Shown: positions 19,044-27,292 of the stretch, piece by piece
Layout of the letters: each line of letters begins with the position of its first letter
Numbering within the stretch: the stretch's first letter is position 1
NCBI GenBank assembly: GCA_040756995.1
Contig: JBFLYK010000009.1
Coordinates: 1 to 64,000 of the forward strand
Direction: 5' to 3'
DNA from: BP-133 sp040756995
Lineage (GTDB): Bacteria > Actinomycetota > Acidimicrobiia > IMCC26256 > BP-133
Length of the DNA stretch: 64,000 nt
Program-made: the position numbers and the translations under genes
Notes under the pieces: model-generated
Database searches by the model: none
What the model saw: the letters and a program-made list of their open reading frames with translations, nothing else
Told to the model about the DNA's origin: nothing

Positions 19044-19445
19044 GTTGGTGGTGAGCCGGCCGGGCGGCCGCGTACCGGCTTGACCGGTCCGAGGAACGTC
19101 CGGACTCCACAGGGCAGGGTGCTGGGTAACACCCAGTCGGGGCGACCCGCAGGACAGTGCCACAGAAAGTAGACCGCCGATGGCGACACACCCCCGGGGG
19201 TGCCGCACAGGTAAGGGTGCAACGGTGCGGTAAGAGCGCACCAGCGCCCGGGGTGACCCGGGCGGCTCGGTAAACCCCACCCGGAGCAAGGCCAGACAGG
19301 GGGAGGGCGGCCCGCCCGACCAAGACCCCCGGGTAGGCCGCTAGAGCCGACGGGTAACCGCCGGTCGAGAGGGATGGCCGCCACCCGGCCGCCGGCAACG
19401 GCGACCGGGGACAGAATCCGGCGTACAGGCCGGCTCACCACCACC
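19044..19445 (+). ncRNA. rnpB: RNase P RNA, bacterial class A
   Basis: The catalytic RNA of RNase P, which trims the 5' leaders of tRNA precursors. The universally conserved elements are present in order: GAGGAACGTCCGGACTCC just after the first helix (about 19,090), GCAGGACAGTGCCACAGAAA (about 19,150), GGTAAGGGTGCAACGGTGC (about 19,210), GTAAACCCCACCCGGAGCAA, GGTCGAGAGGGATGGCCGCC (about 19,365) and ACAGAATCCGGCGTACAGG (19,411-19,429). The 5' GGTGGTGAGCCGGCC (about 19,047-19,061) pairs with the 3' GGCCGGCTCACCACC to form P1. Ends are set by P1 and may be off by a few bases. The 3' terminal 27 bases are duplicated at 63,219. Confidence 0.96.
19416..19442 (+). repeat. Left attachment-site-like repeat (end of rnpB)
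   Basis: These 27 bases, beginning ATCCGGCGTACAGG and ending GGCTCACCACC, are the 3' end of rnpB. They occur again, base for base and in the same orientation, at 63,219-63,245, where no RNase P RNA precedes them. The repeat stops abruptly on both sides: upstream A versus T, downstream ACCC versus TTTT. This is the pattern left by site-specific integration into the 3' end of an RNA gene, with rnpB left intact on this side. Confidence 0.85.
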
Positions 19446-19549
19446 CTTCCGACCTGCGGAAACGCGCGAACCGGACCGTATGTTCGGAACAGGCCGGTAG
19501 ACGCCTGAAGGACCGGCTTGACCAGGACATTTACCTCTGGAACCAGGCG

Positions 19550-19572
19550 GTTTTCGACACCGTTTCGACAGC
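19550..19572 (+). repeat. Terminal repeat with paired TTTCGACA boxes, left end
   Basis: The sequence reads GTTTTCGACACCG then TTTCGACAGC, two TTTCGACA boxes 11 bases apart. It matches 63,068-63,090 at 22 of 23 positions. Both copies lie just inside the island ends in the same orientation, which would suit recombinase arm-binding sites. This role is inferred. The surrounding 19,446-19,705 otherwise holds no gene. Confidence 0.5.
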
Positions 19573-19705
19573 CGGTCCGACCAGCTCAGGGCGCGCCGTC
19601 GGAGAATGCGACGCACGAGCCGGCGAGCACGGCACCGGCGCAGGACCTTCATCGTTGCCTGGGCAGCCTGCTGGCCGTACACTGGCCGTACGAAAGGGGC
19701 CTCGA

Positions 19706-19993
19706 ATGGGGATGGACAGCGGGACCAGACGACGGAGCAAGCGCTTGGAGCTTCGGGCGACCCCGGAGGAGCGGGAGTTGATCGAGCGCGCCGCCCGGGT
19801 GAGCGGGAGCGATCTCACCGAGTTCGTGCTGGCCCATGCGTCGGACGCTGCCCGCAGGCTGCTGGCCGACCGGGACCGCTTCGATCTCGACCCCGAAGCG
19901 CTCGCCGCCTGGGAAGCGGTCAACGCCCGCCGCGCCCGCGACCTCCCTGGGCTGCGCGAACTGATGTCCCGGCCCTCGCCCTTCGCTGAGTGA
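19706..19993 (+). CDS. DUF1778/TacA-like antitoxin
   Basis: A 95-residue ribbon-helix-helix antitoxin of the DUF1778 (TacA) family. The N-terminal half (SKRLELRATPEERELIERAA, then SGSDLTEFVLAHASDAA) is the dimeric DNA-binding RHH fold. The C-terminal tail with the conserved DLDPEALAAWEAVN and PGLRELMSRPSPF motif is the part that wraps and inhibits the GNAT toxin. The ATG at 19,706 has GAAAGGGG six bases upstream. Its stop overlaps the toxin start (GTGA), the usual coupling for this pair. TacA-type complexes normally repress their own promoter, which would lie in 19,580-19,700. Confidence 0.9.
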   Translation: MGMDSGTRRRSKRLELRATPEERELIERAARVSGSDLTEFVLAHASDAARRLLADRDRFDLDPEALAAWEAVNARRARDLPGLRELMSRPSPFAE

Positions 19994-20508
19994 CCGGCCG
20001 CTACCGTCGGCCCGAACCGCTCGGAGACGACCACGTCCTCGATTCCTTCGAGTGCCGGTCCTCGGAGCAGACCCTGTGGCTGCGCCGCTACGCCCGACAG
20101 TCCGCCGCCGTCGGCACGACCCGGGTCTTCGTCGTCACCGAGGTCAGCTCGCTCGATGTCGTCGCCTACTACGGCTGGTGCATGGCGCAAGTCCACCCAG
20201 CGGAAGCACCGGAGCGGCTCCGCAAGGGAGGCGGTCGCTACCCGCAACCAGTGGCTCTCCTCGCTCGCCTTGGTGTGGATATCCGCCACGAGGGTCGAGG
20301 GCTGGGCGCCGGCCTGCTCCAGGATGTGTTCTTACGCGTGATCGCACTTTCCAACGAGATCGGCTGGCGCGCCCTGCTCGTCCACTGCGAATCCAGCGAC
20401 GCCCGCGACTTCTACCGCCACCTCGTACCGGAGTTCAAAGAGAGTCCCACCGATCCGCTTCACCTCTTCCTCTTGACGAAGGACATCCGCCGCACGCTCC
20501 TCCGATGA
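19990..20508 (+). CDS. GNAT toxin, TacT-like
   Basis: A 172-residue GNAT acetyltransferase. TacT-family toxins acetylate the amino group of charged tRNAs and stop translation. The acetyl-CoA-binding motif is LGVDIRHEGRGLGAGLLQDV (about residues 93-112), and the catalytic-region tyrosine is in ARDFYRHLVPEF near residue 140. It starts at GTG 19,990, overlapping the antitoxin stop by four bases. The pair sits 260 bases inside the left end of the island, a position typical of modules that stabilise integrated elements. Both active-site features look intact, so the toxin may be functional. Confidence 0.88.
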   Translation: MTGRYRRPEPLGDDHVLDSFECRSSEQTLWLRRYARQSAAVGTTRVFVVTEVSSLDVVAYYGWCMAQVHPAEAPERLRKGGGRYPQPVALLARLGVDIRHEGRGLGAGLLQDVFLRVIALSNEIGWRALLVHCESSDARDFYRHLVPEFKESPTDPLHLFLLTKDIRRTLLR

Positions 20509-20680
20509 AGAGCCCCGGACTCCCAACGAGTCGACCCAAAAAGCTCCTTCAGCGACCGGTGAACTGCGGAGGCCTCTGCTCGCTCGCTCGACCACCTGGC
20601 GTCGACATCCGGCCCCTGTGGTCCATGGAGTCGGTGGTGACTCCTTTGTAACGCTGACCAGGACCGTTAACCTGGACTCC

Positions 20681-21928
20681 ATGGCTTCATCCGGGCTGCG
20701 GCTCTCAGAGGAGGAGGAGCGGGGCTGGGAGCGCATCGTGCGCCCCTTGGCCGAGGCAAGCGCCGGAATGGAGCGATCGTGGGCGGTCGCGGTCGCCGCC
20801 GAGGACCACGAGCGAATCCCGCTGGCGTCGGGTTTGTTCGACTCGACTGTGGCGTCGGCGGAGACGGGTCTGGCCGACATCGTGACCCGCGTCGCCGAGG
20901 GGCGCGACCCGAACGAATACCGGCTGGCGCCCGAGGCGATCGCGTATATGCAGGACATCGCTCGAGAGGGCCATCCGATAGAGGTCCTCTTTCAGATCGG
21001 GCATGTGGGCCAGGCGTTCCTGCTGCGGAACTGGAGGGTCTTCCTCTACGAACGGGCGCGCGACCATGAGCTGATTCTCGGGGCGGTCGGCTACTGCCAA
21101 CAGTTCACGTTGGCCTGGATCGAGCAACTGTGCCGGCAGTGGAAGGAAATCTACCTGGCCGAGCGTGGTCGGTCCGTGGACGTGTCCGAGGCGCTGCGAG
21201 CCGCCGCCGTCCGCCGCCTACTGACGGGAGCCGATGCACCGCACGACCTCGATGCCGCCGGCCGCGAGATCCGCTTCGATCTCAGCGGACCGCTCCGAGC
21301 GTTCGTGCTGTGGGCCGATCGGCCGAGGAGTGATCTCCGCAACGTCCTGCGGCGCCACGCCAACGTCGTGGCCCGGGTGCTGAGCGACGGCGAGGCGCTC
21401 CTCATTCCCTGGGGCGAGGACCTGGTCGCCGGGTGGGCTCCCGACGGCGGGCCGCTGCCCCGGGCAAAGCTGCGGGCACTACTCGCCTCCCAGCCGGGGG
21501 TGACCACGCGGGTGGCCTTCGGGTCGGTCCAGGCCGGTATCGAGGGCTTCCGTCGCAGCCACGAGGAGGCGCTTGAAGCCCGTCGGGTGGCGCGTCTGTC
21601 CGCCCGGCCCGGACCCGTGCACGAGTACCGGACACTAGCCTTGACAGCCCTGGCCACGTCCGACCTCAACCAGGCCCGCCGGTTCGTGGCCGAGGAGCTC
21701 GGGCCGCTGGCCGGTCAGGACGACGCCACGGTACGGATCGCCGCCACGTTGCGGGTCTGGTTCGAGGAAATGGGTAACACCATCCAGACGGCCCGCCGCC
21801 TCGGCATCCATAAGAACACGGTGTTGTACCGGGTCCAGCGGGCCGAGCAGCTGCTCGGCCGGCCGGTGAACGAGCGGGCTCTCGAGCTCCAACTCGCCTT
21901 GGCGCTAGCCCGCACGCTGACTGACTAG
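20681..21928 (+). CDS. PucR/CdaR-type helix-turn-helix regulator
   Basis: A 415-residue transcription factor. The C-terminal PucR-type HTH is clear: FEEMGNTIQTARRLGIHKNTVLYRVQRAEQLLG (cited by its parts NTIQTARRLGIHKNTV and YRVQRAEQLL). The GGDEF-like regulatory middle seen in CdaR proteins (RVAFGSVQAGIEGFRRSHEEA) precedes it, and the N-terminal 180 residues form a helical RsbR/RsbT-like effector region. There is no N-terminal purine-catabolism domain. I chose ATG 20,681; an upstream in-frame GTG at 20,618 would add residues of poor quality. It is the first of three plus-strand genes and probably controls the following P450 and MetE-like genes or the wider island. Confidence 0.85.
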   Translation: MASSGLRLSEEEERGWERIVRPLAEASAGMERSWAVAVAAEDHERIPLASGLFDSTVASAETGLADIVTRVAEGRDPNEYRLAPEAIAYMQDIAREGHPIEVLFQIGHVGQAFLLRNWRVFLYERARDHELILGAVGYCQQFTLAWIEQLCRQWKEIYLAERGRSVDVSEALRAAAVRRLLTGADAPHDLDAAGREIRFDLSGPLRAFVLWADRPRSDLRNVLRRHANVVARVLSDGEALLIPWGEDLVAGWAPDGGPLPRAKLRALLASQPGVTTRVAFGSVQAGIEGFRRSHEEALEARRVARLSARPGPVHEYRTLALTALATSDLNQARRFVAEELGPLAGQDDATVRIAATLRVWFEEMGNTIQTARRLGIHKNTVLYRVQRAEQLLGRPVNERALELQLALALARTLTD

Positions 21929-22110
21929 AAGGACTCGCTGACTGCGAGGTCCGACCGCCTGCCCTCCGTGGACTTTCCGGCCGCTTCTCCGTCCGACGGG
22001 TTGTACGGGGGCACAGATGCTTCCATCGGATTCGTGCAGCCCGACATTCCCCCATCGTGACGAACGACGAACACTCCTGCCAGGCAGTCACCTGGCCAGG
22101 AGCGTCCCGG

Positions 22111-23535
22111 ATGAGCACTGTTGGGCGAGATTTCCTTCGGTTCGACGACGAGTACGACATCTGCCCGGCGTCACTGGCCGACCGCTCGGCACCGGAACAG
22201 CGCCCCGTCCTCCACAACGCCGCCCGGAACTACTACGCCGTGTTCCGCCACGAGGACGTGATACAGGTTCTGCGCGACCACGACCTGTGGACCAGCGTGA
22301 CCGGTTGCGGTCCAGTGTTGATCGAACCCAGGGAGCAGTTCTTCCTCATGGGCGTCGACCCGCCCCGCCACACCGACGAGCGCAGGCTCGTGACCGAGTC
22401 GTTCCCTCCGTCGGCGGTGGCCTCGATCGGCGCTCGTACCGAACAGCTGGTCTTGGAGCTGCTCGAGGGCCTATTCGCCCGAGGCGAGGCCGACCTGATC
22501 GAGGACTTTGCCCGCCTCGTGCCGCTCCACGCCTTCTGCTGGACTATCGGCGCACCGGTGGAGGATCTGCCACAACTGCGGCTGTGGGCCCGGGGTGTAG
22601 CCCAAGGCGTCTGGCCGGACCTCGACGAAGAGACGATGCAGCGCGCCAGCACAGCACGGGCCGCCACCGAGGCATACGGCGTCGACCTCGCCACGACCCG
22701 ACAGCGGGCGCTGGAGTTTGGACAACCCGTTCCCGATGACCTCACCACCAGGCTTCTCTCCGCAGCTATACCGCCCGAGATCATTGGCTTCACCTACGTG
22801 CGGCTGCTCTCGGCTGCGACCCACACGACGACGTGGCTGATTGGCAACTTGATCTACCGGCTGCTGACCAATCCCGATCAGCTGGCGCTGCTCCAGGCCG
22901 ACCACTCACTGGTCGAGGCGGCCGTCGAGGAGAGCCTGCGCTACGACCCGCCGGTGCGAGGCTTCTACCGCACGAGCACCGAGCCGACCACACTGCACGG
23001 CGTCGAGATCACGGCCGACACCAAAGTCTGGCCCAGCCTGCTCGGCGCCAACCACGACCCACAGGTCTGGGAGATGCCGGAGAAGTTCGATATCACACGG
23101 CCGATCGAGAAGCTCCGCGACCACTGCTCGTTCGGCTACGGGGTGCATCGTTGCCTGGGAGCGCCGGTTGCTCGCCTCCAGGGTCAGATCGCGCTGCGAT
23201 TCCTCCTGAAGAAACTCCCGAACCTCCGGCTCAATGGCGAGCCGATGCCCAGCCGCTATTGCCGGGCCGGCATGGGATTGGACCACCTGCCGGTCGCCTG
23301 GGATGTGCCCGAGACGGCGCCGTCACCCGCCGACGCCGGGGCCGCCACCCGTGTCGATCGGCCGCTGGAACCTTCGCCATCTCCTGAGCGGCTCTCCGCT
23401 GGCCGCAGGACCTTCGGATTGTGGATAGAGCACAACCTCGACCGTTCCATTGGCGAACCTGACGAAGACCGAATGCAGCGGAGACGGCAAGGTGGTCCGG
23501 TCGTATGGCGGCAGTACCGAGCCGAGGGGGACTAG
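22111..23535 (+). CDS. Cytochrome P450
   Basis: A 474-residue soluble bacterial P450. The heme-ligand loop is FGYGVHRCLGAPVAR with the axial Cys at residue 348; the K-helix ExxR is ESLRYDPP. The I-helix reads LLSAATHTTTWLIG, so the usual Gly and acidic residue of the (A/G)Gx(D/E)T oxygen-activation motif are replaced by Ala and His. The C-terminus carries about 75 residues beyond the normal end (after LPVAWDVPE), rich in Pro, Arg and Ser. I chose ATG 22,111, which has CAGGAG eight bases upstream; an in-frame GTG at 22,057 would add 18 residues. No ferredoxin or reductase is adjacent. The MetE-like gene follows after three bases, suggesting a linked reaction. Confidence 0.9.
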   Translation: MSTVGRDFLRFDDEYDICPASLADRSAPEQRPVLHNAARNYYAVFRHEDVIQVLRDHDLWTSVTGCGPVLIEPREQFFLMGVDPPRHTDERRLVTESFPPSAVASIGARTEQLVLELLEGLFARGEADLIEDFARLVPLHAFCWTIGAPVEDLPQLRLWARGVAQGVWPDLDEETMQRASTARAATEAYGVDLATTRQRALEFGQPVPDDLTTRLLSAAIPPEIIGFTYVRLLSAATHTTTWLIGNLIYRLLTNPDQLALLQADHSLVEAAVEESLRYDPPVRGFYRTSTEPTTLHGVEITADTKVWPSLLGANHDPQVWEMPEKFDITRPIEKLRDHCSFGYGVHRCLGAPVARLQGQIALRFLLKKLPNLRLNGEPMPSRYCRAGMGLDHLPVAWDVPETAPSPADAGAATRVDRPLEPSPSPERLSAGRRTFGLWIEHNLDRSIGEPDEDRMQRRRQGGPVVWRQYRAEGD

Positions 23536-23538
23536 TTC

Positions 23539-24705
23539 ATGGAGCGCAGTGTCGATCGTGTACTCACCACGCACACGGGCAGCTTGCCCCGTCCTGACGA
23601 TCTGGCCCGACTCCACATCGACCGGGCCGAAGGACGCCCGGTTGACGACGCTCATTTTGAGGAGCGGGTGCGAGCCGCCGTCGAGGAGGCCGTCGCCCGT
23701 CAGGTCGAGATCGGCGTCGACGTCGTCTCCGATGGCGAGATGTCGAAGAACACGTACATCGAATACACCCGCGAGCGGCTCAGTGGCATGGGCGGCCTCG
23801 TCGAGGTCCCCGACTTCTACTTCACGGACCTTGTGGAATTCCCGGAGCTGGTGGAGGCGACCTACAAGGACTCGCGGCCGGTCTTCCCGTTCTGCGATGG
23901 ACCTATCCGCTACACCGGCGGCGAGATCGTGGGCCGGGACGTCAAAAACTTCGCCGCGGCGCTGGCCAAGCACCCAGCCACGGAAGCCTTTATCCCGGCG
24001 GCATCTCCGGGCGTCGTGGCCCACTTCTGCCCCAACAAGTATTACGCGTCATACGATGAGTACCTCATGGCCCTCGCCGAGGCGATGAATGCCGAATACA
24101 AGGCGATCACGGAGGCCGGGTTTCTCGTGCAAGTCGACGCCCCTGAGCTTGCGCTGGGTGCCGACTGTCACACCTGGATGTGGTCCGAGATCGAACGACG
24201 GGGATTCGAGGAGGTCTCGAGAGTCCATGTCCAGGCGATCAACCGGGCCCTCGATGGGATCTCACCCGAGAAGGCTCGCCTCCATCTGTGTTGGGCGAAC
24301 TACCAGGGTCCTCATACCCATGACTATCCCTTCTCCAAGGTGCTTCAGACTGCGCTTGGCGCCAACGTTGCGGCGTTCAACTTTGAAGCGGCCAACCCGG
24401 CGCACGCCCATGAGTGGGAGTTGTTCGAAAATTTCAAGCTCCCCGACGACATCGTCCTGATGCCTGGCGTGATCGACACGAAGAGTCAGGTGGTGGAGCA
24501 TCCGCGGGCGGTCGCTCATCGCATCATGCAATACGCTCGAGTCGTGGGCCAGGAGAGGGTCATTGCCGCGACCGACTGCGGCTTCGGGACCTTTGTGGGG
24601 GCGCTCCTGGTTCATCCGAAGATCGTGTGGATGAAGCTGCGATCCCTGGTTGAAGGAGCGGCGATCGCCAGCGAGGAATTGGCCAAGGGCACAGGCAAGC
24701 GATAA
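23539..24705 (+). CDS. MetE C-terminal-domain (cobalamin-independent methionine synthase II) family protein, copy A
   Basis: A 388-residue zinc-dependent thiol-alkylating protein of the MetE C-terminal/UROD superfamily. Zinc ligands by homology to MetE are His249 and Cys251 (HLCWAN), the Glu of NFEAAN and Cys347 (TDCGFG). It lacks the folate-binding N-terminal half of full MetE, so methyl-THF is not necessarily the donor. The TTHTGSLPRP opening is shared with a subgroup that includes epoxyalkane:coenzyme M transferase, so other alkyl donors and thiols are possible. It follows the P450 by three bases. A closely related paralogue lies at 35,374-36,543 and a more distant one at 28,807-29,853. 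Confidence 0.88.
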   Translation: MERSVDRVLTTHTGSLPRPDDLARLHIDRAEGRPVDDAHFEERVRAAVEEAVARQVEIGVDVVSDGEMSKNTYIEYTRERLSGMGGLVEVPDFYFTDLVEFPELVEATYKDSRPVFPFCDGPIRYTGGEIVGRDVKNFAAALAKHPATEAFIPAASPGVVAHFCPNKYYASYDEYLMALAEAMNAEYKAITEAGFLVQVDAPELALGADCHTWMWSEIERRGFEEVSRVHVQAINRALDGISPEKARLHLCWANYQGPHTHDYPFSKVLQTALGANVAAFNFEAANPAHAHEWELFENFKLPDDIVLMPGVIDTKSQVVEHPRAVAHRIMQYARVVGQERVIAATDCGFGTFVGALLVHPKIVWMKLRSLVEGAAIASEELAKGTGKR

Positions 24706-24772
24706 ACAGGCTTTTCGGACAGATCATGGAGCCTCGGCGACCTCGTAATCGTCAAGCGGTCGCCGGGCCTCC

Positions 24773-25372
24773 TTATCGCACGCCCGCTCCGCGAAGAGGA
24801 CGTACTAGCCTCACGGCGTCGGCCGTGGCTTCCAGCTGGCCGTTGATTTCATCAAGCCAGTGGCCTTCCAGGCGGCCGACGGCGACGTTGATCTCGACGA
24901 GACGGGCGGCGGCCTTGACCGATGCGTCGGCGAGGATCACGGCCACGACGGCGTCCCCATGGAGGTTGGGATTGCCGTCGTTGGCCACCACAGAGCCCAG
25001 CGAAGCGACTGTGGCCCCGAGCTCGGCAATGGCGAGGGGTGTCCGAACGGCTTGTTCGAGCGCCGACCGAAGGCGAGCCGGCCTGTCGGCGCAACTCGTT
25101 GGGAGCCGGTAGGTGGTGAGGACCTCCTCGTAGGCCTCGGCGTCTTCCCTGGCGGCCCGTAGGGCCTCGGCCCGCAGATGATCTGCTTCATTGATCAACT
25201 CGTGAGCGGCGTCAAGGTGTCCCGTGGACCGGCGAGCGGCCATGGCGACAAGTCCGGCCGCCATCGCCGCCGAAACGGCGGCGGCGGCGCCCCCGCCCGG
25301 GGCGGGAGCGTCGGAGGCGATGCGTTCGAGGAAGCACGAGACGGTGTCGCCGGTGAAGTCGAATCCGGTCAC
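24773..25372 (-). CDS. Cyclodeaminase/cyclohydrolase family protein (formimidoyl-THF cyclodeaminase-like)
   Basis: A 199-residue all-helical FTCD C-terminal-domain protein. Such proteins turn 5-formimidoyl-THF into 5,10-methenyl-THF with release of ammonia, or act as methenyl-THF cyclohydrolases. The hallmark APAPGGGAAAAVSAAMAAGL segment (near residue 20) and the NDGNPNLHGDAVVA region are present. The formimidoyltransferase half found in histidine-degrading FTCD is absent. The GTG start at 25,372 lies four bases after the stop of the adenosine-kinase-like gene. It is the last gene of the SAM-cycle operon and convergent with the MetE-like gene to its left. Its presence suggests that a formimino or formyl carbon enters the folate pool. 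Confidence 0.82.
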   Translation of the reverse strand: MTGFDFTGDTVSCFLERIASDAPAPGGGAAAAVSAAMAAGLVAMAARRSTGHLDAAHELINEADHLRAEALRAAREDAEAYEEVLTTYRLPTSCADRPARLRSALEQAVRTPLAIAELGATVASLGSVVANDGNPNLHGDAVVAVILADASVKAAARLVEINVAVGRLEGHWLDEINGQLEATADAVRLVRPLRGAGVR

Positions 25373-25376
25373 GGAC

Positions 25377-26393
25377 TCATGCGTTGCGGGGTGGCAGACT
25401 GAGGCCCGCCTGCTGCGCCAGCGCCGCGAGGCCCACCTGGGGGCGGGCGCCGAGGTGTGCGATCGCTTCGGCGGCGGCGAGCGCTCCCAAGCGGCCGGCG
25501 TCGGCCAGTGGCAGGCCACGGGCGATGCCGAGCAGGAAGCCGGAGGCGAACAAATCACCGGCGCCAGTCGTGTCGACGACCTCGCCAACCCGTTCGGGGG
25601 GAACGACGAGCGTCTCGGAGCCGTCGGTCACGTACGCTCCCCGCTCGCTGCAGGTGACGGCCACGAGCGCGTACCGCTCGGCCAGGGCCTCCAGCGCCCC
25701 GACCGCGTCGCTCTCTCGCGTCAGGCGGCAGGCTTCGGATTCGTTGGCCAAAACGACGTCGACATCCTCGAGCAGCGCGGCGAAGGCCGGACGTTGGGCC
25801 TCGACCCAGTCGGGGTCGGACAGCGTCAGGGCCACGCGACGGCCCTCCCGCCGGGCGGTTGACACCGCCGCGGCAAGAGCCGGCGCGGCCGCTGGCAGCC
25901 CCACCAAGTACCCTTCGATGAAGGTGACCGCCGACCGTGCGACGAGATCAGGGTCGACATCTTCGGCGCGGAGCTCGCCGGCGGTCCCGAGGTAGGTCGC
26001 CATAGTGCGTTGCGCATCCGGAGTGACCAGGACGAGGCAGCGGGCGGTCTCGCGTCCGGCGGTGGCCGCGGCGACATCGTACGTGACGCCGGTAGCCCGC
26101 AGGTCGTGGCGGAAGATGTCGCCGAGCTCGTCGTCGCGTACCTTGCCGATGAAGGCGGAGTGTCCGCCGAGCGAAGCGACGCCGGTGGCCGTGTTGGCGG
26201 CGGAGCCACCGGAGATTTCGATGCCGGGACCGATTGCGGCATAGATCTCGTCGGCCCGTTCGGCGTCGACGAGCGACATCGTGCCCTTCTTCAGGTCGAA
26301 CTTGTCGAGGAGCCCGTCGTCGCAGTGGACGAGGACATCGACGATCGCGTTGCCGACGGCGAGGACGTCGATCGGCTGCTGCGGTGTCAGCAC
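25377..26393 (-). CDS. PfkB-family adenosine kinase-like sugar kinase
   Basis: A 338-residue ribokinase-family kinase. The N-terminal signature GGSAANTATGVASLGG and the C-terminal DTTGAGDLFASGFL with its catalytic Asp are intact. The DVLAVGNAIVDVLVHCDD opening resembles adenosine kinases. In an operon with S-adenosylhomocysteine hydrolase, phosphorylation of the released adenosine to AMP is the obvious role, which would also pull the reversible hydrolase forward. The GTG start at 26,393 overlaps the metF stop by seven bases. Another nucleoside or sugar as substrate cannot be excluded from sequence. Confidence 0.88.
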   Translation of the reverse strand: MLTPQQPIDVLAVGNAIVDVLVHCDDGLLDKFDLKKGTMSLVDAERADEIYAAIGPGIEISGGSAANTATGVASLGGHSAFIGKVRDDELGDIFRHDLRATGVTYDVAAATAGRETARCLVLVTPDAQRTMATYLGTAGELRAEDVDPDLVARSAVTFIEGYLVGLPAAAPALAAAVSTARREGRRVALTLSDPDWVEAQRPAFAALLEDVDVVLANESEACRLTRESDAVGALEALAERYALVAVTCSERGAYVTDGSETLVVPPERVGEVVDTTGAGDLFASGFLLGIARGLPLADAGRLGALAAAEAIAHLGARPQVGLAALAQQAGLSLPPRNA

Positions 26394-27292
26394 TCCTGCA
26401 CCTCCAGCCGGCCAGTCCGCTGGTCGAGCGTGAACCGCCCGTCGCCCACCGCTGTCGCCCAGGCCGCCGTCCGGCGGTAGGCGCCGAACGGGTAGAAGTG
26501 GAACTTGCGGATCAGGGCGCTCCGGTCGGCGGCCGCCGCCTCGGCGATCCCGATCATCGTCGTGTCGGGCCGGTACGCCGTGGCGGTGGCCACCTTGAGC
26601 ACATTCCCCGTCTGTTTGCGCAGCACCTTGAGGGACGGGCCGACACCGCAGGAGACACCGAACTTCAGCAGCGTGGCGGGCGAGGCGAGGCCTGGGAGGC
26701 CGACGTGGATCGGGAGTCGGTTCCCCTCGGCGCCGATGCGGCGTTCCCACGCCACGACCGGTTCTGCAGCGAAGCAGAACTGCGTGACGAGGTAGAGCTG
26801 CATGGGTGTCTCGGCCGCGAACTCGTTCTTGTCCTTGAGCGCCTGGCGCAGCCCTTCCTCGCTGATGTCCGAGTTGCCCTCCGGGTGTCCGGCCAGGCCG
26901 ACGCGGCGGATGCCGCGGCGTTCGAGGCGACCGGTCCGCAACACCTGGATGGTGGCGTCGAACTCGCCGACCGGGTGCCTGAGGGACCCTCCGATCAGCA
27001 GAACCTCGTCGACGCCGGCCTCGCCGGTTAGGGTGGCGAGCATCTCGTCGAGGTGCCGTACGTCGGGCACGGCGCGGACGGCGAGATGCGGCACGGGCCG
27101 CATGTTCTCGGCGGCGAGCCGGCGGACGGCCTCGACTGTCTCTGAGAACGGTGTATTGGCCAGGTAGGTCACATACACCGATGTGCCGGCGGGCAGATCG
27201 TCCGTGAACCGTTCGATCCGGGCGGCCTCTTTCGGCGTGACTTCCAAGCTGAACCCGCTGCAGAGGCGGGTCAGTGTCATCGGTACGTTCAT
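26387..27292 (-). CDS. metF: Methylenetetrahydrofolate reductase
   Basis: A 301-residue MetF-family flavoprotein interconverting 5,10-methylene-THF and 5-methyl-THF. Family features are SFEV-like GFSLEVTPKEA at the start, VYVTYL, LLIGG after VDEV, LAGHPEGN and the FCFAAEPVVAW segment. The start ATG overlaps the ahcY stop by one base (TGATG). In a catabolic setting it could run in the oxidative direction, taking methyl-THF to methylene-THF, as in chloromethane or vanillate demethylation pathways; that direction is inferred. Substantially shorter than eukaryotic MTHFR, normal for bacteria. Confidence 0.9.
   Translation of the reverse strand: MNVPMTLTRLCSGFSLEVTPKEAARIERFTDDLPAGTSVYVTYLANTPFSETVEAVRRLAAENMRPVPHLAVRAVPDVRHLDEMLATLTGEAGVDEVLLIGGSLRHPVGEFDATIQVLRTGRLERRGIRRVGLAGHPEGNSDISEEGLRQALKDKNEFAAETPMQLYLVTQFCFAAEPVVAWERRIGAEGNRLPIHVGLPGLASPATLLKFGVSCGVGPSLKVLRKQTGNVLKVATATAYRPDTTMIGIAEAAAADRSALIRKFHFYPFGAYRRTAAWATAVGDGRFTLDQRTGRLEVQEC

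Noticed and set aside
19341..19682. Minus-strand open frames over the rnpB end and over 63,186-63,404 that share a GGEPACTPD-like peptide
   Set aside because: The shared peptide is only the translated complement of the duplicated rnpB tail, not a protein family. It did help to spot the repeat.
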